From: Candidatus Villigracilis propinquus
Lineage (GTDB): Bacteria; Chloroflexota; Anaerolineae; Anaerolineales; Villigracilaceae
Direction: 5' to 3'
NCBI GenBank assembly: GCA_016714565.1
Contig: JADKDM010000004.1
Span: 1-39,440 of the forward strand
Length of the DNA stretch: 39,440 nt
In this document: piece after piece, positions 34,135 to 39,440 of the stretch
How the letters are laid out: each line of letters begins with the position of its first letter
How positions within the stretch are numbered: position 1 is the first letter of the stretch
The notes under the pieces: model-generated
What the model saw: the letters and a program-made list of their open reading frames with translations, nothing else
Told to the model about the DNA's origin: nothing
The model's database searches: none
Program-made: the position numbers and the translations under genes

Positions 34135-34842
34135 TTACAGCCCCTTCAAAAATCCGCGTACACTTTTATCGGCGGGCTTTTCTTTTATCAGCTTCGGCTT
34201 GCCCACCTGCTTCAACTCGCCGTCAATGATCACAGCAACCCTGTCGCCAAATTGCGCGGCTTCCTTCAAGTTGTGCGTCACAAAGATCGTCGTGCGATGA
34301 TCCTGCGCGAGAACCCTGGTCAGGTCTTTGAGCAGCTGCGCCGTGTTTGTGGATCGACAGCCGAGAACGGTTCATCCATCAAAAGCAGTTCGGGATCGAG
34401 GACAAATGCCCGCGCCAAACTGACGCGCTGCGCCTCGCCCCTGAAAGTTGGCCTGCCCGGCGGTTAAGGAGAGAATCCACGCCCATGGCATTGCTCCATT
34501 AATGACTTGCACTTTGACAGTTTCCTTATCCACGCCGCGGAATTTCAACCTAGCCCGATATTCGCTTCCACAGACATATCCATCAGCAGCGGGTCTTGAA
34601 AGACGAACGCTATCTTTCTGCGGTATTCGAGGTCATCCCAATCTTTGAGCGGCTTCCCGTGGAAGTCAATTCCGCCATTGACAGGCCTTGATCAAATGCG
34701 CCAGCGCGAGGAGCAATGTACTTTTGCCCGCTCCATTTGGGCCGACCACAGCCAGTGTTTCCCCTTTTTGAATCTCAAGCGAGGCGATCTTTAGCGCGTC
34801 CCGTCCATTGCGCTGGACGAGTAAATTATTGATCGAGATCAT
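34135..34842 (-). pseudogene. Tungstate ABC transporter ATPase (TupC-like), several frameshifts
   Basis: ATG 34842 opens MISINNLLVQRNGRDALKIA and the Walker A motif reads GPNGAGKST. The frame then breaks near 34690 and at least three more times. The readable pieces in other frames are GIDFHGKPLKDWDDLEYRRK, VFQDPLLMDMSVEANIG, ARAFVLDPELLLMDEPFSAV (Walker B and D-loop), TTIFVTHNLKEAAQFGDRVA, and a tail ending RGFLKGL before the stop at 34135. Mended, it would be about 235 residues and a complete ABC ATPase. It overlaps the permease stop (ATGA at 34839-34842), the usual TupBC order. Confidence 0.82.
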
Positions 34843-35483
34843 TTCCTCGCCCCTTTTTGCTGAATGGCTGTCAACGCCAGGTTGACGAGGTAGGTGAGCG
34901 TCAGCAACAGCGCGGAAAGAGCCAGCGCTTTTTCAAATTCCCCTTTGGATGTTTCCAGCACGATGGCAGTCGTCAGCACACGAGTCTGTCCGCGGATGTT
35001 GCCGCCCACCATCATGGATGCGCCTACCTCGGAAATCACCGAGCCAAAGCCAGCCATGAGAGCAGCCAACAGCGGCAGACGTGCCTCTCGCCACAGGTGC
35101 CAAACCATCTGCGGGCGTGAAGCGCCAAGTCCCAAAAGCTGTTGCTGTAGTCGCGGGTCGAGCGCTTCCAATGCGGCGGCGGTCAACCCTGTCACAACCG
35201 GGGCGGCGATGATCGTCTGCGCGATGATGATGGCCCAAGGGGTATAGATCAATCTTAATCCGCCAAGCACGCCGCTGCGCCATAACGTCATGGCGACCAC
35301 AAGACCAACCACAACAGGCGGCAGGGCCATGCCTGTATTGATGATGCTCAAAGGAAAGGAGCGCCCGCGGAAATGCCCAAGCGCGATCCACGTGCCGAAC
35401 GGCAGGCCGATCAGCAGACTGACGAGGGTTGCAATGGTCGAGACTTGCAGGGAGAGAAAGGTGATTTCAAGGATATCGGACAT
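34839..35483 (-). CDS. tupB: Tungstate ABC transporter permease
   Basis: The 214-residue membrane protein is a ModB/TupB-like permease with five to six helices. It starts MSDILEITFLSLQVSTIATL; the EAA-like loop reads GLGASRPQMVWHLWREARLP. The short, intact frame and location between TupA and an ATPase gene fit TupB. It imports tungstate (or molybdate) for the AOR cofactor. Confidence 0.9.
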   Translation of the reverse strand: MSDILEITFLSLQVSTIATLVSLLIGLPFGTWIALGHFRGRSFPLSIINTGMALPPVVVGLVVAMTLWRSGVLGGLRLIYTPWAIIIAQTIIAAPVVTGLTAAALEALDPRLQQQLLGLGASRPQMVWHLWREARLPLLAALMAGFGSVISEVGASMMVGGNIRGQTRVLTTAIVLETSKGEFEKALALSALLLTLTYLVNLALTAIQQKGARK

Positions 35484-35497
35484 GGGGGAGAAAGTAA

Positions 35498-35540
35498 AAA
35501 AGTAAAAAGTAATACGTGCTACGCATTACTTTTTACTTTT
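35498..35540. repeat. AT-rich inverted repeat between tupA and tupB
   Basis: AAAAGTAAAAAGTAAT and ATTACTTTTTACTTTT form a perfect 16-bp stem around ACGTGCTACGC. The hairpin ends with T-runs on both sides, so it could attenuate transcription or protect the tupA message. Confidence 0.65.
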
Positions 35541-35568
35541 AACTAATTACCTTTGAACCAGGATTTTA

Positions 35569-36466
35569 CTACAGCCCCAAGTCCGCATCAGTCTTATCTG
35601 CGTCAGGGACGAACAGCGGCTGGCCGAATTTTTCCACGCCGAAATCTTTGATGACCGCCTGAGTGGCGGGGTCAATGATGAAGTTTGCAAAGGCAAGCGC
35701 GCCTTCATAGTTGACGGCGGGCCACTTCTCAGCGTTGACGGTGATGACGTGGTACACGTTCAACAAAGCATTGTTTCCTTCGAGCAAAATTTCAAGTTGA
35801 AGGTTTTCTTTGTTTGCGAGGTAGGTGGCGCGGTCAGTGAGGATGTACGCACCTTTTTCGGAAGCAACCGTGAGGGAAGCGCCCATGCCCTGGCCGGTTT
35901 CGATGAACCATTCAGGTTTTTCTGTGCGGGGGTCAACTGCGGCTTTGGTCCAGAAGCTGACTTCCTTTTTGTGCGTGCCAGAATCATCGCCGCGGGAGAC
36001 GAAAGGAGCGCCCGCATTGTAGATGGCGAGGCAACGATAATGTAGTCATTGTGCATGACGAGGAAGCGGTCGGGTACGAAGCCGCCTTCCATGAAGGTCA
36101 CTTCGGAGGAAGGAGCATGGACGAGTAATACATCCGCATTGCCTTCTTCACCCATCTTGAGCGCTTCGCCGGTACCTACGGCAATGGTCTGCACGGTGTA
36201 ACCGGTCTGTTCTTCGAACATGGGGATGAGCACATCGAGCAAACCAGAATCCTGTGTGGAGGTGGTAGTGGCGAGGATGAGGTTCGGGTTGGCAGGAGCA
36301 GCCGCAGGAGCTTCCGTTGCAGGGGCTTCGGTGGCTGGTGCTTCAGTGGCGACGGGTGCTTCGGTAGCAGGAGCAGCTGTCGGTGTGGCGGAGAGCGCCG
36401 TAGGTCGTCAACACGATGGAGAGGACCAGCAGCAAAGACAAAGAAGTTACGGGAAGAATGTTTCAT
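35569..36466 (-). pseudogene. tupA: Tungstate-binding protein (TupA), frameshifted
   Basis: ATG 36466 opens MKHSSRNFFVFAAGPLHRV, a signal-peptide-like start, and the frame breaks near 36405. The main segment in a second frame has a Pro/Ala/Thr linker (EAPVATEAPATEAPAT), then LILATTTSTQDSGLLDVL with the TupA oxyanion-binding TTTST motif, EEQTGYTVQTIAVGTGEALK and ADVLLVHAPSSEVTF. A second break near 36030 leads to SRGDDSGTHKKEVSFWTKA, then TDRATYLANKENLQLEI and the end PDADKTDADLGL at 35569. With two shifts mended it is a full TupA of about 300 residues, probably an exported lipoprotein. Confidence 0.85.
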
Positions 36467-36502
36467 TTTAACTATCCTTTATTTGGTTTATTTGAAAAAC
36501 GG

Positions 36503-37051
36503 TTAATGCCAAACACGACCATCGCCCAGCAATCCACCGATCATTCCGAAGAGAAGATGACTTACAAACGGGTACACAACGCCGAAGCGGAACGAACCAA
36601 TGGGCCAGCCGGTCAGCAGATTGATGGTGAGCTGGCCGATGGGTTTTCGGCCAATAGCAAAGCCGCCGAGCAAAACCATGAACCAAAGTTTGTTTGCATA
36701 GCGCGGCAGATAGCGAAATGCCAGATCCATCACGGGGCCGGGCAGCAGGTGGTAGATCCACGTGAACCGGATTATCGCCATGCAGGGCGGCGAAACCGAT
36801 GCGAACGACGCGCCGATGCTGGCGAGTGTGCCCCGCGCCGCCGAAATTTGGATGAAGCGCGGCCAAAGGATCATGATCGCCATCCATTCAATGCCGTGAT
36901 GCCCGGGCAGCCCAGCAAGATATCCAATGCGCGATGCAGAACCACCGCCATCACACCCGCCGCCGATGAGCAGCAGGGCTTGGATCCATGTAAGCGACCA
37001 CTCAGTTGGAAAGGCTTTTGATGCGGTCTTTAGAGATGATGTACCATTCAT
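36503..37051 (-). pseudogene. Multi-spanning membrane protein of the tungsten locus, probably frameshifted
   Basis: From ATG 37051 (ribosome site GAGGAG) the frame reads MNGTSSLKTASKAFPTEWSL and then hydrophobic helices. Two frame changes are likely (near 36950 and 36790): readable pieces are GYLAGLPGHHGIEWMAIMIL, then RYANKLWFMVLLGGFAIGRK and GVVYPFVSHLLFGMIGGLLG, stop at 36503. I do not recognise the family; four to six helices are visible, similar in size to a small membrane transport component. It overlaps the upstream 75-residue frame by 50 nt, which is unusual, so one of the two starts is probably wrong. Confidence 0.55.
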
Positions 37052-37229
37052 TATTTTTCTCCTCAACATATAGGGTTGCTTTTCCGTCACGTAAAATGGG
37101 ACGGATCCATTCGCCAACATCCACAACGGTTTCAGCGGTCGAGTCAACATGTTCCACGGTGCAAATTCTGTCCACGTGGCCTTTCGCGCAGATCTCACGA
37201 ACTTGATATTTATCTTTCAAGTCACGCAA
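37002..37229 (-). CDS. Hypothetical 75-residue protein
   Basis: A TTG at 37229 opens a protein-like sequence ending YIISKDRIKSLSN at TGA 37002. It contains ICAKGHVDRICTVEHVDSTA and VEEKNNEWYIISKD, and two cysteines. No family is recognised. It begins at the end of the preceding interrupted gene (TTGCGTGA overlap) and runs 50 nt into the next membrane-protein frame. Confidence 0.5.
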   Translation of the reverse strand: MRDLKDKYQVREICAKGHVDRICTVEHVDSTAETVVDVGEWIRPILRDGKATLYVEEKNNEWYIISKDRIKSLSN

Positions 37230-37759
37230 CCCCGGCAGCCCAGATAACGTCCATCATTGCCAGCGCGATGCAGACCAATGGCGGACAAGGCTCGATGATC
37301 CCAGCAGTGCGTACCTGTCAGCCCTTCGCATCGTATTCTGGACCGGGAAGCTGTTTGCTCCGCAGCAGGCATGAGTCAACACTTCGAGTTTGGCCCTGCG
37401 CCCCAAAATCCAAAACCTCGGCGCTGATGGCATTCCACTCTGCAAGGCAAACCTGCATCGAACCGACGGCGCTTTCGCGTAGAAGAAATTCACGTGCGGC
37501 TTCCCAAACTTCATCTTGTTTTTCTGTTTCAACTGCCAGACAAGCTGAACTGTTATGTGAGGTGTAGGGGATGCCCGGGTCCACGAGCAGTTGATGTCGG
37601 GTGATGCCCAGCAGCCAGGCGAGTTGATTTTTCAGCCAGCCAGTCCGCAAGTTGACGGACGCGATGCCCCTGTGCGCGATTCGAGATTATCGGTGTCGTC
37701 AATTCCAAGCAGGTATCGCATTTCTTTGCCTTTTCAATGAACGGGGTGCAATTAAACAT
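37230..37759 (-). pseudogene. Interrupted gene of unknown function in the tungsten locus
   Basis: ATG 37759, behind AAGGAA, opens MFNCTPFIEKAKKCDTCLEL with a Cys-x2-Cys pair. The frame continues to RVRQLAD and shifts near 37640 into WLKNQLAWLLGITRHQLLVD, then ETEKQDEVWEAAREFLLRES and AVGSMQVCLAEWNAISAEVL. Another shift near 37370 may lead into a hydrophobic tail reading PPLVCIALAMMDVIWAAGVA. Repaired, it is about 170 residues. The six or more cysteines suggest metal or redox chemistry, but the family is not recognised. Confidence 0.5.
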
Positions 37760-37803
37760 TTCCTTAATTTAAAACAGGAAATAAAAAACACGTACGGGGA
37801 TTT

Positions 37804-38299
37804 TTACTTTACGGTGATGAGGGAAACGTCCTTCGTCCAATTTGCTTTGGGAATGTATGTGGAGGAGAGTTTCATCGTCCCGTGATTGTTGAAATCGAGG
37901 ATGGTGTTTTCATTCACTTGCTCAAAGGTCAATGTAGCCGAGTTGGAACTGCCGGTGAGTGTGACTTCTGTGAATTCGGTGACGCCAGCCAGAGCCAGCA
38001 CATCGCTGAGATAGGGGCCCCTTCTTCCACTTTGCCTTCGGCTTGAAGCTGGGCGAGAGGCGGAGCTTTGACGGCGTTGAGAGTCCACGTCAAATGCCGC
38101 CGTCTGCTTTGACGATCTGGAAGAGTACCTGGGGTTGTCAGAGACGGCAGCGGGGGCTTCAGTCGCTTGCAGGGTAGTTGATGTTTCCGTAGCAAGATCA
38201 GTTGTCGGCGCGGCGGGAGCGCTTTCTTATCGGTGTGGAACCGCACGTAGTTAGCATAAGTCCCAAAATAAAAAGTGCAGTGATAACGGTCTTTCTCAT
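37804..38299 (-). pseudogene. Lipoprotein of the tungsten locus, several frameshifts
   Basis: ATG 38299 (behind GAGGA) opens MRKTVITALFILGLMLTTCG, a lipoprotein signal with lipobox LTTC. Three or more frame changes follow. The readable pieces are SAPAAPTTDLATETSTTLQA (linker), LFQIVKADGG, TWTLNAVKAPPLAQLQAEGK, and a C-terminal part YLSDVLALAGVTEFTEVTLT ending KANWTKDVSLITVK. The pattern of a pterin-oxidoreductase-like small domain is possible but weak. Repaired, it is about 165 residues. Surface-anchored, function unknown. Confidence 0.6.
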
Positions 38300-38328
38300 T
38301 TCATTCCTCAAATATGGATTTGTTCACC

Positions 38329-39019
38329 CTATAGGTGCTGTAACCAGTTAGGACATTCAGTGAATTGCGGAAATCCACGGTTTGAACTGAGTCGAGGAAA
38401 AGGGTTGAGAATTTTTCTCCTGTTCACGGGGCAGGATGAGACCATAGCGTTCTTCAAAGAGGGGTGTGTGTGTGTGTGGGGAATGAAATGAAACTCGTGC
38501 TGGTGGGCGGCGGCTTGCAGACCGGAGACACGTCTGCTTTGGCCTTCTTCGATCATCAATGAAGCTTCGCTGTGGGTCATCACGGGTTTTTGTAGCCGAG
38601 GATCTTTCCAGCAGGGATCTTTGCTTGTGCATTCTGCATCCAGCCAGAGGCGGAGGCCGAACCCCATTGCGATTTACAAAGCGGACATTGGCTTGCCGCG
38701 AGGTCTGAAATTTTCTTAATTCCTTTGAAGTTGCCTTTAGCGAGGATGAGTCCTTGCGTGCGATAGGCAAGCGTGATGATCTCAACATTTCGCTCTGGAA
38801 ATAAATGTTTTCAAGCATGGTGTGTTGTATTCCGCCGTTCTCATCGCGAGATGCGAGCCCGATTTGACATAGTCCCCGACGATTGACCAGCCCATCCAAT
38901 GAGCCGACTGGCAGGCTGAGGATGTTCACGTGTTTACAGGTGGTCGGCAACGCTCTTCCATGCATATCATCATGATGGGGAGCAAGCTCAATCCCTGAAG
39001 GCTTTTTGCCCATCGGCAT
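38329..39019 (-). pseudogene. PBP-like domain protein (molybdate/tungstate type), many frameshifts
   Basis: ATG 39019, 6 nt behind AGGAG, opens MPMGKKPSGIELAPHHDDMH. Across at least five frame changes one can follow VNILSLPVGSLDGLVN, RRGLCQIG, RDENGGIQHTMLENIYF, EIITLAYRTQGLILAKGNFK, PVMTHSEASLMIEEGQ, and ERYGLILPREQ. This is the same PBP-like fold (PF12727 type) seen at the C-terminus of the MoeA fusion at 30634-32601, here alone. The gene includes a (GT) run at 38461-38479. Too damaged to be functional as read, unless the consensus is wrong. Confidence 0.65.
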
Positions 39020-39044
39020 GATGATCTCCTGTAAAAGAAAAGCA

Positions 39045-39334
39045 TCAGTCTTGAATTGGTAAAATTTTTCCAGTACTTTTGCTTGTCTTGCGCGTTTCGC
39101 CTACTTCAACCAGATTTGGCAGCAATTTCAGAATTTGGTGCTGCACCCAGGCAGGTATTTTTTCATCGTCCGCGCAAGGATCGTAGGCAGGCAGGCGCCG
39201 CCATCAGCAGGCGTAGAATGTCCACGCGTGGCGGGGTCTGCCGGGTATTCCCGATCTGATCAGCGATTGGAGATGCGCTGACTTTTTTCATTTCCCGGCG
39301 CAAAGAAAACCTTAACTTTGTAAGTTTCAAACAT
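39045..39334 (-). pseudogene. Fragment of unknown function at the right edge
   Basis: From ATG 39334 a start reads MFETYKVKVFFAPGNEKSQR, then shifts to a frame with LRLLMAAPACLP, TILARTMKKYLPAWVQHQIL and a Lys/Thr-rich tail ending at TGA 39045. I do not recognise it. It precedes the PBP-like gene by 25 nt on the same strand and may be the first gene of the operon. From 39335 to 39440 nothing is recognisable. Confidence 0.4.
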
Positions 39335-39440
39335 TTTAGCACCAACGATGTCGCCTCACCATTGGTGGCTGTCGCATATTGAATGGAGTTTTTTTCTTTA
39401 AAAATCTCTGTATTGTAAGTTGGTTGTTTTACTACAATTG

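Noticed and set aside
38461..38479. GT dinucleotide run as a phase-variable contingency locus
   Set aside because: It lies within a gene with several other frameshifts, and variation at this run alone would not restore the frame.
1..39440. CRISPR arrays, tRNA or rRNA genes, phage structural genes
   Set aside because: I saw no regularly spaced repeats, no cloverleaf-like conserved arms and no rRNA or virion motifs.

Overview
The window looks like a stretch of a Chloroflexota genome, most likely class Anaerolineae, probably from a metagenome. I infer this from the gene families and their style: Hanks-type kinase/ATPase/TPR giants, ROK-ABC-GH31 sugar operons, lipoprotein binding proteins with Ala/Thr/Glu/Pro linkers, AbrB/VapC pairs, and a tungsten aldehyde oxidoreductase locus with a radical SAM maturase. 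No rRNA, tRNA or CRISPR array was seen.

Layout. (1) 1-6127, minus strand: a SulP-STAS-cNMP transporter, a small Ser/Thr kinase, and a very large kinase-ATPase-TPR regulator that runs off the left edge, in one apparent operon. (2) 6.2-8.05 kb: a genomic scrapyard with an ATPase tail, an integrase-type transposase remnant, a broken AbrB/VapC pair behind a 28-bp perfect palindrome, and a truncated IS3-like OrfA. (3) 8.06-11.12 kb, minus: membrane protein, XRE regulator, two DUF4386-like membrane proteins and a quinone-reductase-like dehydrogenase. (4) 11.1-12.3 kb: non-coding, with one copy of a dispersed repeat. (5) 12.3-20.35 kb, plus: ROK regulator, two sugar permeases, binding lipoprotein, GH31 and GH15 glycosidases, an alpha-glucoside-type utilisation operon with a textbook promoter and operator. 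(6) 20.35-21.16 kb: second repeat copy and a transposase relic. (7) 21.17-25.54 kb: a redox/stress block with TlpA, a two-domain thioredoxin-fold protein whose second CXXC reads UGA-x-x-Cys, a divergent ECF sigma/anti-sigma pair, a DUF2202 protein and a frameshifted OsmC. (8) 26.4-39.4 kb: a tungsten locus with aldehyde:ferredoxin oxidoreductase, MoaD-like protein, AbrB-fused radical SAM maturase, two MoeA proteins (one with a C-terminal PBP-like domain), a TupABC tungstate transporter, and several accessory proteins upstream.

The best candidate for something new is the in-frame TGA at 21984-21986. It replaces the first cysteine of a thioredoxin-fold active site, the reading frame continues perfectly on the other side, and a 6-bp GC-rich hairpin with a G/U-containing loop sits exactly where a bacterial SECIS element belongs. 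I therefore propose a selenocysteine-containing protein disulfide oxidoreductase.

Caution: many genes at 7-9.3 kb, at 25.3 kb and especially from 34 kb to the right edge carry single-base frameshifts, while genes at 12.3-20.3 and 26.4-34.0 kb are clean. This may reflect consensus errors near a contig end as well as true decay. Products are named from the spliced reading frames.
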